Origin: DATKQI01 sp035532755
GTDB taxonomy: Bacteria > Pseudomonadota > Alphaproteobacteria > Acetobacterales > Acetobacteraceae
Reading direction: 5' to 3'
Assembly (NCBI GenBank): GCA_035532755.1
Contig: DATKQI010000051.1
Location: 1 to 13,493, forward strand
DNA length: 13,493 bases
Part shown: piece by piece, positions 1-7,603 of the stretch
Position numbering within the stretch: the first letter of the stretch is position 1
Layout: each line of letters begins with the position of its first letter
Program-made: the position numbers and the translations under genes
Notes under the pieces: generated by a model
Databases searched by the model: none
Told to the model about the DNA's origin: nothing
Seen by the model: only the letters and a program-made list of their open reading frames with translations

Positions 1-985
1 ACAGGTCGGCCAGCAGGTTGAGCCCGATATAGACCAGGCCGACCACCAGCGTCGCGCCCAGGACCGCGTTCATGTCCGCGTTCAGCAATGAGACGGTGAG
101 ATAGAGGCCGAGCCCGGGCCAGCTGAACACCGTCTCGGTCAGCACCGCGCCGCCGAGCAGGTTGGCGTAGGCGAGCGCGAGCACGGTGATGAGGCCGACG
201 GCGATGTTGCCGAAGGCGTGGCGCCAGACGATGCGGGCGTGGGAGAGGCCCTTGGCGCGGGCGGTGATGATGTATTCGCCCTTCAGCGCATCCAGCATGA
301 ACGCGCGCGTCATCCGCGTGATGTAGCCGAGGCTGAAGTAGGCGAGCACGAACGCCGGCTGGGCGAGATGGGCAAGCCCGTCCCGGAACGCGCCCCAATG
401 GCCGGTGAGGGCGGCATCGACCACGTGCATGCCGGTGATGCTGGGCACGATCCCTTCGTAGATCACGCTCTGCTGGCCGGTGCCGGGCGCGATGCCGAGC
501 TTCACGTAGAACACCAGCAGGCAGAGCAGCCCCAGCACGAACACCGGCACGGACTGCCCGCCCAGGCTGACCACGCGCACCACGTGGTCGAAGCGGGAGC
601 CCTGGCGGGTGGCGGCGAACACGCCGAGAGGGATGCCCACGACAATGGCGATGATGATGGCGGCGGTGGCGAGTTCGATGGTGGCGGGGAAGTAGTGCGC
701 GATGTCCGTGGTCACGCGATGCGTGGTCATCACCGAGCGGCCGAGGTTGCCGTGCAGCAGCCGGTTCACATAGATCGCGAACTGCACCGGCAGCGGCCGG
801 TCCAGCCCGAGTTCCGCGCGGGTGCGGGCGATCACCTCCGGCGGCGCGTGGTCGCCCACGATCGCGATCACCGGATCGATGGGCACCACCCGGCCGATCA
901 GGAAGGTGATGAGCACGAGGCCGAACAGCGTGATCGGCACGCTGGCGGCACCGGCCGCCAGCGCGCGCAGGCGCGTTTTCAACAC
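1..985 (-). CDS. DppB/OppB-type ABC transporter permease (C-terminus beyond window)
   Basis: Inner-membrane permease subunit of a peptide/nickel-class ABC importer. It would form half of the translocation channel with a DppC-type partner expected beyond the left edge. About 328 codons are visible and the reading frame is still open at position 1, so the C-terminus is missing. The product starts VLKTRLRALAAGAA and has an N-terminal membrane segment (about residues 12-30). This is followed by the usual DppB-type periplasmic stretch, with RTRAELGLDRPLPVQF-like sequence and LLHGNLGRS. Further hydrophobic segments and an EAA-type loop (ARAKGLSHARIVWRHAFGN) contact the ATPase. The GTG at 985 was chosen because AAGGGCAGA lies just upstream; TTG at 982 is an in-frame alternative. 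The gap to the upstream binding-protein stop is only 25 bp, so the two are probably co-transcribed. Substrate class cannot be read from the sequence. Confidence 0.88.
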   Translation of the reverse strand, partial: MLKTRLRALAAGAASVPITLFGLVLITFLIGRVVPIDPVIAIVGDHAPPEVIARTRAELGLDRPLPVQFAIYVNRLLHGNLGRSVMTTHRVTTDIAHYFPATIELATAAIIIAIVVGIPLGVFAATRQGSRFDHVVRVVSLGGQSVPVFVLGLLCLLVFYVKLGIAPGTGQQSVIYEGIVPSITGMHVVDAALTGHWGAFRDGLAHLAQPAFVLAYFSLGYITRMTRAFMLDALKGEYIITARAKGLSHARIVWRHAFGNIAVGLITVLALAYANLLGGAVLTETVFSWPGLGLYLTVSLLNADMNAVLGATLVVGLVYIGLNLLADL

Positions 986-1010
986 TCTGCCCTTGCGGGC
1001 AGCCGCAAGA

Positions 1011-2600
1011 TCACAGCTTCACGATATCGGCATAGCGCGTGTAGTCCGGCAGCGGGCCGAGGACGAGGCCGGTGACGTTCTTCCGCTCCGTCGCCACCAC
1101 ATTCTTCTGCAACACGAAGGCGATCGGCGCCCGCGCCCAGAACTGGCGCTGCATCTTGTGGTACAGGGCGATGCGCTTCTTCGCGTCCAGCTCCTTCGCC
1201 GCGGCGAAGGCCTCGGCGGTGAGTTCCTTGTCCACGAAATGGCTGCGCCACGCGATGATCTTGAGCTTGCTGTTGTTGGAATCGTCCGGGTTCGCGCAGA
1301 ACGCCTGGGCGTTGGAGTTCGGATCGAAATAGTCCGAGCCCCAGACGAGGATGGCGAGCTGGTGGGTGCGCGCGCGGGTCTTGGTGATCACCTGCTTCTG
1401 CTCGCCGGGGAGCAGCTGCACCTTGATCCCGGCCTCGGCCAGATCCTGCTGGATCGCCTGCGCGATCTCGGCATAGGGCGAGCTGGAGATGTAGTCCATC
1501 GTGACGGTGAAGCCGTTGGGCAGCCCCGCTTCGGCCAGCAGCTTCTTCGCCTTCGCGGTATCCTTGCGGAACGGCGTCTCGGTCAGCGCGCCGGGCAGCC
1601 CGGCCGGCAGGAAGGACTGGCTGACGCTCCAGGTGCCGGGGGTGATGTTCTTCGCGATCGCCTCGTAGTCGATCGCCCATTTGATCGCCTGTTGCACCTG
1701 CGGCTTCTGCAGCGCCGGCACGTTCTGGTTCATGGCGATGTACATGGACGTCGCCTGCCCGGCGGAGACGGAATGGTAGTCCGGGCTGCCGGCGATCGAT
1801 TTCAGCTGGTCCGCCTGCAAATCCCGCGCGATATCGACCCCGCCGCGCTTGAGCAGCAACAGCTGCGTCGCCGGGTCCGCCACGTGGCGGATGATGATCC
1901 GCTTCTCGTGCAGCGGCAGGCCGTAATGCGGGTTGGCCTGGAGGATGATGTGGTCCGAGGCGGACCAGGAGATGAGCTGGTACGGGCCGGCGCCGGCGCT
2001 GTGCGTCTTCAGCCAGGCGTTGCCGTAATCCTTGCCCTTCTGGTTGGCGAGCGCGGTCGCCTTGTCCACGATGCAGCCGACATTGGCGGACAGGCAGTAC
2101 AGCACGAAGCTGGTCGCGGCGACCGTGGGAAGCTGGAACACCAGCGTCTTGTCGTCCGTCGCGCGGATCAGCTTCGTCACGTTCGCCTTGGTGAAGCCGA
2201 ACTGGGTGATGATGAAGGCCGGCGTCTTGTCCATCAGCACGGTGCGGTGGAACGAGAACGCGGCGTCATGCGCCGTCACCGCCTTGCCGGAGGCGAAATG
2301 CGCGTCCGTGCGCAGATGGAAGGTGAAGGTCAGCCCGTCCTTGCTCACGTCCCATTTCTCGGCGAGGTCGCCCGCCAGGGCGTCGCCGTTGGGCTTCACG
2401 AGCTTGCGGTAGCAGTTGTTGTCCACCTCGTTGTCGGAGAACTCGTACGCCTCGCCGGGATCGAAGCTCACCACGTCGTCGATCTGCTTGGCCATCACGA
2501 GGACGCTCTTCGGCGTCGCGGCCAGGGCGCGCGGCGCCTCCAGCGTGGCGAGCAGCGGCATGGCGGCGGTGCCGGCCAGCAGGGTGCGGCGGTTCAGCAT
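1011..2600 (-). CDS. Family-5 extracellular solute-binding protein of a peptide-type ABC importer
   Basis: Periplasmic receptor that delivers substrate to the DppB-type permease encoded immediately downstream. It has 529 residues, typical of the SBP_bac_5 (DppA/OppA) family. Residues 1-27 form a signal peptide that begins MLNRRTLLAG. The twin arginines before a hydrophobic run suggest Tat export, and cleavage is likely after ALA at 25-27. Family hallmarks in the N-terminal lobe include GDLAEKWDVSKDGLTFTFHL followed by a conserved patch around HFASGKAVTAHDAAFSFHR. A central GAGPYQLISW segment is also typical. The ATG at 2600 is preceded by GGGGGA nine bases upstream. The gene starts 78 bp after the ATPase gene ends, so it may have its own promoter; none is obvious. 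Members of this family bind di- and oligopeptides, glutathione, opines, nickel-chelates and sugars, so the ligand is left open. Confidence 0.9.
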   Translation of the reverse strand: MLNRRTLLAGTAAMPLLATLEAPRALAATPKSVLVMAKQIDDVVSFDPGEAYEFSDNEVDNNCYRKLVKPNGDALAGDLAEKWDVSKDGLTFTFHLRTDAHFASGKAVTAHDAAFSFHRTVLMDKTPAFIITQFGFTKANVTKLIRATDDKTLVFQLPTVAATSFVLYCLSANVGCIVDKATALANQKGKDYGNAWLKTHSAGAGPYQLISWSASDHIILQANPHYGLPLHEKRIIIRHVADPATQLLLLKRGGVDIARDLQADQLKSIAGSPDYHSVSAGQATSMYIAMNQNVPALQKPQVQQAIKWAIDYEAIAKNITPGTWSVSQSFLPAGLPGALTETPFRKDTAKAKKLLAEAGLPNGFTVTMDYISSSPYAEIAQAIQQDLAEAGIKVQLLPGEQKQVITKTRARTHQLAILVWGSDYFDPNSNAQAFCANPDDSNNSKLKIIAWRSHFVDKELTAEAFAAAKELDAKKRIALYHKMQRQFWARAPIAFVLQKNVVATERKNVTGLVLGPLPDYTRYADIVKL

Positions 2601-2678
2601 GGCTAAGGTCCCCCAGGATTTGTTGCCGGCACCATAAGTCGGTTGCGCCTGCTCGAAAAGGGTGCACCCGGCCGGATG

Positions 2679-4004
2679 TCAGGCCGCCTCCGCCGCGTCC
2701 TCCAGGCTGAACTGGTTGGCCTCCTCGTCGTAGCTGTAAAGCTCGGCATAGCGGCCCCAGGCGATCACCGTGCGCAGCGTCTCCTCGGCGTATTCGGGGG
2801 ACATCATGTCCTCCAGCTCGTCGCGGAAGCGCTCGGCGGAGGCGCGGTGGTTCCACCGCTCGTCCAGCACCTGGCGGATGGTGGCGGCCAGCGGCACGTG
2901 GGCGCGCAGTGCCGCGGCGAACATCGCCTTGCGTTCGTCGGTATCGGCGGCGACATAGGCGCGGCCGGGGTCGTGCAGCAGCAGGTCGCCTTCCGCCAGC
3001 TCCCCGAAGCGCAGGAGCTGCAGCGCCTCGCCCATCGGCAGCAGCTCGTCGGCTTCGAGCTGGAGGGCGTTGGCAAGCGCGGGCAGGTCCGCCCGGCCGT
3101 CGTACGGCGGGGCGGCCAGCGTCTCCATCAGCCCGTTCAGCAGGTTGGTGGAAACCGGGTGCAGCGGCGTCATCGCCGGCGCGCCGGTCACGAGCGCGGG
3201 GGCGCGTTCGGGCAGCGGGCGGCGGGTCATCAGCGCATAGATGTCATCGACCATCTGGCGGAACGCGGGGTCCAGCCGGTTGCGCGGATGGGGGAACGGC
3301 ACGCGCAGCTCGCTCGCCACCCGGCCGGGGTTGGAGGCGAACACGAGCACGCGGTCGCACATCAGCACCGCCTCCTCGATGTTGTGGGTGACCATCAGCA
3401 TGGATTTCACCGGCAGCTTGCCGTCCATCCACAGGTCGATCAGGTCGGTGCGCAGCGTCTCGGCGGTCAGCACGTCGAGCGCGCTGAACGGTTCGTCCAT
3501 CAGCAGCAGGTCCGGATGCACGACGAGCGCGCGGGCGAGGCCGACGCGCTGGCGCATGCCGCCCGACAATTCCTTCGGATAGGCGCTTTCGTAGCCGCCG
3601 AGGCCGATCAGGTCGATCGCGGCCTCCGCCCGGCTGTCCCGCTCCGCCCGCGGCACGCCCTGCGCCTCCAGTCCCAGCTCCACGTTCTCCTGCACCGTCA
3701 GCCAGGGGAACAGGGCGAAGCTCTGGAACACCATCGCCACCCCCTCTGCCGGGCCGCGCAGCGGCGCCCCGCGCCAGATCACCTCCCCGGCGGTGGGGCT
3801 GAGCAGGCCGGAGACGATGCGCAGCAGCGTGGATTTGCCGGAGCCCGAGCGGCCGAGCAGCCCGACGATCTCGCCCGCGCGCAGGGCGAGGTTCACGTCC
3901 TCCAGCACCACCAGATCGGCGCTGGCGTCCTTGTGATAGGCCTGCCGGCAGCCCCGCACGCTCAGCAGGCAGGCGCCGGTCTTGTCGGCGGAGACCTGGT
4001 CCAT
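2679..4004 (-). CDS. NitT/TauT-like ABC transporter ATPase with C-terminal AAA-associated domain
   Basis: Cytoplasmic ATPase that would power the duplicated permease encoded just upstream. In the 441-residue product the ABC core is complete: Walker A GRSGSGKST (51-59), Q-loop glutamine about 94 in VFQSFALFPW, signature LSGGMRQR (146-153), Walker B LLLMDEP (166-172) and H-loop His 207 in VTHNIEEA. From about residue 275 to the end there is an extra domain of the AAA-associated C-terminal type, recognisable by LPALANALQLEADELLPM, then ERFRDELEDMMSPEYAEETL and WGRYAELYSYDEEANQFSLE. This ATPase architecture normally pairs with the duplicated anion-type permease, as seen here. The frame is open further upstream, but ATG 4004 is preferred because GAGGGAG sits eight bases before it. 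The permease stop lies 13 bp upstream, which indicates an operon. The transported anion or other substrate is unknown. Confidence 0.9.
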   Translation of the reverse strand: MDQVSADKTGACLLSVRGCRQAYHKDASADLVVLEDVNLALRAGEIVGLLGRSGSGKSTLLRIVSGLLSPTAGEVIWRGAPLRGPAEGVAMVFQSFALFPWLTVQENVELGLEAQGVPRAERDSRAEAAIDLIGLGGYESAYPKELSGGMRQRVGLARALVVHPDLLLMDEPFSALDVLTAETLRTDLIDLWMDGKLPVKSMLMVTHNIEEAVLMCDRVLVFASNPGRVASELRVPFPHPRNRLDPAFRQMVDDIYALMTRRPLPERAPALVTGAPAMTPLHPVSTNLLNGLMETLAAPPYDGRADLPALANALQLEADELLPMGEALQLLRFGELAEGDLLLHDPGRAYVAADTDERKAMFAAALRAHVPLAATIRQVLDERWNHRASAERFRDELEDMMSPEYAEETLRTVIAWGRYAELYSYDEEANQFSLEDAAEAA

Positions 4005-4012
4005 CGGCGGGG

Positions 4013-4019
4013 CTCCCTC
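4013..4019 (-). promoter_or_regulatory. Ribosome binding site setting the ATPase start
   Basis: GAGGGAG on the minus strand lies eight bases before ATG 4004 and overlaps the stop codon of the upstream permease. It is the strongest Shine-Dalgarno match near this gene. It argues against the longer in-frame start at 4052, which would lie inside the permease gene. The overlap with the stop suggests translational coupling. Confidence 0.6.
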
Positions 4020-5739
4020 AGGCGAAGGTGGTGCGGCGCTTGGCGTAGGCATACAGCGGCCGCCACAGCGCGCGGTTGAACAGGATGACGAAGGCGGCCA
4101 TCACCACCACGCCCAGCACGATCCGCGGGGTATCGCCCTTGTCCGTCGCCTGCGCGATATAGGCGCCCAGCCCGTGCGCGACCAGCTTTGTCCGCCCCCA
4201 GGTCGCCACTTCGGACACGATCGCGGTGTTCCAGGCGTTGCCGCTCGCGGTGATCGCGCCGGTGACGAAATAGGGCAGGATGCCGGGCAGGATCACCCGC
4301 CGCCACCACAGCAGCCCACCCACCCGGAAATTCGCCGAAACCTCCTTCAGATCGCCCGGAAACGCCGCGGCCCCCGCGATCACGTTGAACAGGATGTACC
4401 ATTGCGTGCCGATCAGCATCAGCGGCGTGAGCCAGATATCCGGGGCGAGCCTGAAATACACGATGGCGACGACGACCGGCGGGAACAGCAGGTTGGCCGG
4501 GAACGCGGCCAGGAACTGCGCGACCGGCTGGGCCATGCGGGCGTATCGTGGCCGCAGCCCCAGCCACACACCGATGGGCACCCAGATCACCCCGGCGAGG
4601 ATGACGATGATCACCACGCGGAGCATGGTGAAGCAGCCCAGCAGCGCCGCCTGCCCCGCATCCGCCCAGCGCAGCGTGGCGCTGACGAACACCACGATGC
4701 GCCACAGCGCCGCCACCGCCGCGGCGATCACCACGGCGACCCACACCGCATCGACGAGGCGGGACGGCCGCGCGGCCTCGTCCCGCTGCCGCGCGACCGA
4801 CAGGCGCAGCCCGCCGAGCAGGCCGACCGTCTCGCCCAGCACGTCCATCGCCTCGCGCAGCCAGTGCGTCCGCCGCAGCAGCTTCAGCACCCACGGATCG
4901 GGCGCGGTGGCCCCGGCCGTGGTTTCGAAGCGGAACTTCGCGGACCATGCGACGAGCGGGCGGAACAGCAGCTGATCGTACGCAAGGATCACCGCGAGCA
5001 TCGCCAGGATGGCCCAGAACACCGCGCCGATGTCCCGCCGTGCCAGCGCTTCGGCGACGTACGAGCCGATGCCCGGCAGGGTGACGGTGGTGTTGCCCAC
5101 CGTGATCGCCTCGGACGCGACGACGAAGAACCAGCCGCCGGACATCGACAGCATGGTGTTCCACACGAGCCCGGGCATGGCGAACGGCACTTCCAGCCGC
5201 CAGAAGCGCTGCCAGGGGGAAAGCTGGAAGCTGCGCGCCGCCTCGTCCAGATCGGCCGGCACGGTGGTCAGGCTCTGGTAGAAGCTGAAGGCCATGTTCC
5301 ACGCCTGGCTCGTGAAGATGGCGAAGATCGCGGCGAACTCCGCCCCCAGCACGCGGCCGGGGAACAGGTTGAGGAAGAACACCACGGTGAACGACAGGAA
5401 ACCCAGGATCGGCACCGATTGCAGGATGTCCAGCAGCGGGATCAGGATCATCGCCGCGCGCCGGCTTTTCGCCGCCCAGGTGGCGTAGGTGAAGGTGAAC
5501 AGCAGCGAAGCGGCCAGGGCGGCGAACATGCGCAGCGTGGTGCGCACGGCATAGCCGGGCAGATACGCCGGATCGAGATGGATCGTTGTGGCGTGCGCGG
5601 CGTGCAGGGGGCCGAGCGTGCCGCGCGCCACCTCCGCCACGCCGACCAGGGCGGCGAACACGCACAGCCCCGCCACCGCATCCCATAGGTTCGGCAAACG
5701 CCGGCCGGTGGCCCAGGCGGGCAGTGCGGTTGTCGTCAT
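4018..5739 (-). CDS. Duplicated (two-in-one) ABC transporter permease, NitT/TauT-like anion class
   Basis: Inner-membrane permease in which two binding-protein-dependent transport domains are fused in one 573-residue chain, so a single polypeptide can supply the whole channel. Half 1 (about residues 65-265) carries IPLLDILQSVPILGFLSF (100-117) and an EAA-like coupling loop DLDEAARSFQLSPWQRFWRL (163-182). Half 2 (about 365-565) carries the second loop DLKEVSANFRVGGLLWWRR (463-481) and then LPGILPYFVTGAI. A hydrophilic cytoplasmic linker (about 268-328) joins them. This matches the 'duplicated permease component' family related to nitrate, sulfonate and bicarbonate systems. It is followed 13 bp later by the matching ATPase. 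No NitT/TauT-type binding protein is present in the window. ATG 5739 has only a modest GGGA upstream. Substrate is unknown. Confidence 0.88.
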   Translation of the reverse strand: MTTTALPAWATGRRLPNLWDAVAGLCVFAALVGVAEVARGTLGPLHAAHATTIHLDPAYLPGYAVRTTLRMFAALAASLLFTFTYATWAAKSRRAAMILIPLLDILQSVPILGFLSFTVVFFLNLFPGRVLGAEFAAIFAIFTSQAWNMAFSFYQSLTTVPADLDEAARSFQLSPWQRFWRLEVPFAMPGLVWNTMLSMSGGWFFVVASEAITVGNTTVTLPGIGSYVAEALARRDIGAVFWAILAMLAVILAYDQLLFRPLVAWSAKFRFETTAGATAPDPWVLKLLRRTHWLREAMDVLGETVGLLGGLRLSVARQRDEAARPSRLVDAVWVAVVIAAAVAALWRIVVFVSATLRWADAGQAALLGCFTMLRVVIIVILAGVIWVPIGVWLGLRPRYARMAQPVAQFLAAFPANLLFPPVVVAIVYFRLAPDIWLTPLMLIGTQWYILFNVIAGAAAFPGDLKEVSANFRVGGLLWWRRVILPGILPYFVTGAITASGNAWNTAIVSEVATWGRTKLVAHGLGAYIAQATDKGDTPRIVLGVVVMAAFVILFNRALWRPLYAYAKRRTTFA

Positions 5740-5859
5740 GCCGTCAATTCCCGGATCGGGCAGCGCCGGACCGCACTGCCCAGCGGGCCGTCTAGCCCAC
5801 GGCGGCGGGTCTTGTCACCCCGGCCGGCGTGGCAGTTGCATGACGGGTGATGCCGGCCA

Positions 5860-5890
5860 CCTGAAATCGTGACTCTTCCACGATTTCAGG
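5860..5890. repeat. Perfect inverted repeat, 12-bp arms with 7-nt loop
   Basis: Arms CCTGAAATCGTG (5860-5871) and CACGATTTCAGG (5879-5890) are exact reverse complements, separated by ACTCTTC. The element lies between the dut stop and the start of the duplicated permease. No T-run follows on either strand, so it is not a classic intrinsic terminator. It could be a protein-binding operator for the transporter genes, an RNA hairpin stabilising the dut transcript, or a dispersed palindromic repeat. It contains one GANTC site (GACTC, 5871-5875). Confidence 0.75.
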
Positions 5891-5901
5891 CGGCTGGTAT
5901 C

Positions 5902-5930
5902 GCGCGCCGGGTTGGTGGGCGGCGGCGCGC
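5902..5930 (-). terminator. Possible transcription end after dut (GC-rich hairpin, no U-tract)
   Basis: Arms GCGCGCC (5902-5908) and GGCGCGC (5924-5930) can pair around a 15-nt loop, about 20 bases after the dut stop on the minus strand. No run of T follows, so termination here would have to be weak or factor-dependent. The pairing could also be a chance outcome of high GC content. Confidence 0.3.
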
Positions 5931-5948
5931 CAAACAAAGACGGAGCCA

Positions 5949-6404
5949 TCAGCCGGCGGCGAGCCCGGTGCTGCCGAAGCCGCCGGTTGCGCGGGCGGTG
6001 TCGTCCAGGCTTTCCACCTCGGCCCAGGCGGCGCGCAGCACCGGGGCCAGCACTGCCTGGGCGATGCGCATGCCGCGTTCCACGGTGAACGGGGCATCCC
6101 CGGCGTTCAGCACGATCACCTGCACCTCCCCGCGATAATCCTCGTCGATCGTGCCGGGGCTGTTGGGCAGCACCACGCCGTGCTTGAGCGCGAGGCCGGA
6201 GCGCGGGCGGATCTGCAATTCGTGCCCGGCCGGCAAGGCGATGGTGAGGCCGGTGGGGATCAGCGCCCGCCCGCCCGGCGGGATCGTCACCGGGGCGGGC
6301 ACGGCCGCGAGCAAGTCCATCCCGGCGGCACCGGCTGTGGCATAGGCGGGCAGCGGCAGGTCCGCCCCGTGCGGCAGCCGGCGCACGCGGATAGTGGTGT
6401 TCAT
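5949..6404 (-). CDS. dut: Deoxyuridine 5'-triphosphate nucleotidohydrolase (dUTPase)
   Basis: Hydrolyses dUTP to dUMP and pyrophosphate, which keeps uracil out of DNA and feeds dTMP synthesis. The 151-residue product is the usual length for the homotrimeric enzyme, and all five motifs are visible in order. These are AAGMDLLA (26-33), RPRSGLALKHG (67-77), GTIDEDYRGEVQVIVLN (84-100), RGMRIAQAVLAPV (110-122) and the C-terminal ATGGFGSTG (139-147). The last closes over the active site. The catalytic aspartate should be D89 in motif 3. The start ATG at 6404 shares four bases (ATGA) with the coaBC stop, so translation is probably coupled to coaBC. It is the last gene of the ubiE-coaBC-dut operon. 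Confidence 0.97.
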   Translation of the reverse strand: MNTTIRVRRLPHGADLPLPAYATAGAAGMDLLAAVPAPVTIPPGGRALIPTGLTIALPAGHELQIRPRSGLALKHGVVLPNSPGTIDEDYRGEVQVIVLNAGDAPFTVERGMRIAQAVLAPVLRAAWAEVESLDDTARATGGFGSTGLAAG

Positions 6405-7603
6405 GCGAACGCCTCCGCGATGCGGGCGGCGATGCGGGCGGCCACCTCGGTCTTGCCCATGCGGGGCCAGGTCTCATGGCCGGTTCCGGTCAGCAGGTGC
6501 ACCTCGTTCTCCTCTCCGCCCATGATGCCGGTGGCGGGCGAGACGTCGTTGGCGATGATCCAGTCGCAGCCCTTGCGGGCGCGCTTCTCGGCCGCGTGTT
6601 CGGCCACATGCTCGGTCTCCGCGGCGAAGCCGATCACGAGGCGCGGGCGGCGCGGGCCGGGGCCGGCGAGGGTGGCCAGGATGTCCGGGTTCGCCACCAG
6701 ATGCAGCGCCGGCGGGGCCGCGCCCGGCGCCTTCTTGATCTTCTGCTCCACCGCGCGGTCCACCCGCCAGTCCGCCACCGCGGCGGCGCACACGGCGATA
6801 TCGGCGGGCAGCGCCTGCGTGCAGGCCTCCAGCATCTGCGCGGCGGTCTCCACATGCACGGTGGCGACGCCGGGCGGATCGGGCAGCGCCACCGGCCCGC
6901 TGACCAGCGTGACGCGCGCGCCGAGGGCCGCGAGCGCCGTGGCGATGGCGTGCCCCTGGCGGCCGGAGCTGCGGTTGGCGATATAGCGCACCGGGTCGAT
7001 CGGCTCCTGCGTCGGCCCGCTGGTGACGAGCGCATGGCGGCCGGCGAGCGGGCGGCGCGGCGAAAGCAGCGCGGCGATGGCGGCGAGGATGGCGGGCGGC
7101 TCGGCGAGCCGTCCGGGGCCGAATTCGTTGCAGGCCATCGCGCCCTCGTCCGGCCCCACCACGCGCACGCCGCGCCGGGCGAGGGTTTCGATGTTCGCCA
7201 CCGTGGCCGGGTGCAGCCACATCCGCACGTTCATCGCCGGGGCGACCAGCACCGGCTTGTCGGTGGCAAGCAGCAGGGTGGAGGCCAGATCGTCGGCAAG
7301 GCCGGCGGCCATCTTCGCCAGGATGTCGGCCGAGGCGGGCGCCACCACGACAAGATCGGCGGCGCGGGAGAGCTCGATATGGCCCATCTCGCTCTCGTCG
7401 GTCAGCGAGAACAGGTCGGCATAGACGCGGGATTCGCTCAGCGCCTGCAATGACAACGCTGTCACGAACCGCGCCCCGGCCGCGGTGAGCACGCAGGTGA
7501 CGGCGGCATCGTCCTTGCGCAGCAGCCGGATCAGCTCCAGCGCCTTGTAGGCCGCGATGCCGCCCGAGACGATCAGCAGGATGCGCTTGCCGGCGACGCT
7601 CAC
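6401..7603 (-). CDS. coaBC: Bifunctional phosphopantothenoylcysteine decarboxylase / phosphopantothenate-cysteine ligase
   Basis: Carries out two consecutive steps of coenzyme A synthesis: joining of cysteine to 4'-phosphopantothenate (CoaB) and FMN-dependent decarboxylation to phosphopantetheine (CoaC). The 400-residue protein has the CoaC domain first. It includes the catalytic histidine H75 in GHIELS, the PAMNVRMW motif with N125, and the substrate-clamp motif ACNEFGPGRL with C158. The CoaB domain begins near residue 188, with TSGPTQEPIDPVRYIANRSS (N210), AAAVADWRV, KIKK (about 288-291), GFAAET and ANDVS. These positions coincide with the numbering of the E. coli enzyme. The GTG start at 7603 was chosen because it overlaps the ubiE stop (GTGA) and gives the standard N-terminus. 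A longer frame reaches into ubiE but is not needed. Confidence 0.96.
   Translation of the reverse strand: MSVAGKRILLIVSGGIAAYKALELIRLLRKDDAAVTCVLTAAGARFVTALSLQALSESRVYADLFSLTDESEMGHIELSRAADLVVVAPASADILAKMAAGLADDLASTLLLATDKPVLVAPAMNVRMWLHPATVANIETLARRGVRVVGPDEGAMACNEFGPGRLAEPPAILAAIAALLSPRRPLAGRHALVTSGPTQEPIDPVRYIANRSSGRQGHAIATALAALGARVTLVSGPVALPDPPGVATVHVETAAQMLEACTQALPADIAVCAAAVADWRVDRAVEQKIKKAPGAAPPALHLVANPDILATLAGPGPRRPRLVIGFAAETEHVAEHAAEKRARKGCDWIIANDVSPATGIMGGEENEVHLLTGTGHETWPRMGKTEVAARIAARIAEAFA

Noticed and set aside
822..2606. Long plus-strand open frame (594 codons) opposite the binding-protein gene
   Set aside because: It is antisense to a clear family-5 binding protein with a signal peptide. 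Its predicted product is Arg/Gly/His-rich with no family pattern, as expected from the reverse frame of a high-GC gene.
2651..2669. GGGTGCACCC palindrome followed by CTTTTC on the minus strand after the ATPase gene
   Set aside because: The stem would be only four to five pairs with almost no loop and four T residues, too weak to call a terminator with confidence.
3982..5688. Long plus-strand open frame (568 codons) opposite the duplicated permease
   Set aside because: The minus-strand frame encodes a convincing membrane protein with two EAA loops. The opposing product is low-complexity and charged, an artefact of GC-rich codon bias.
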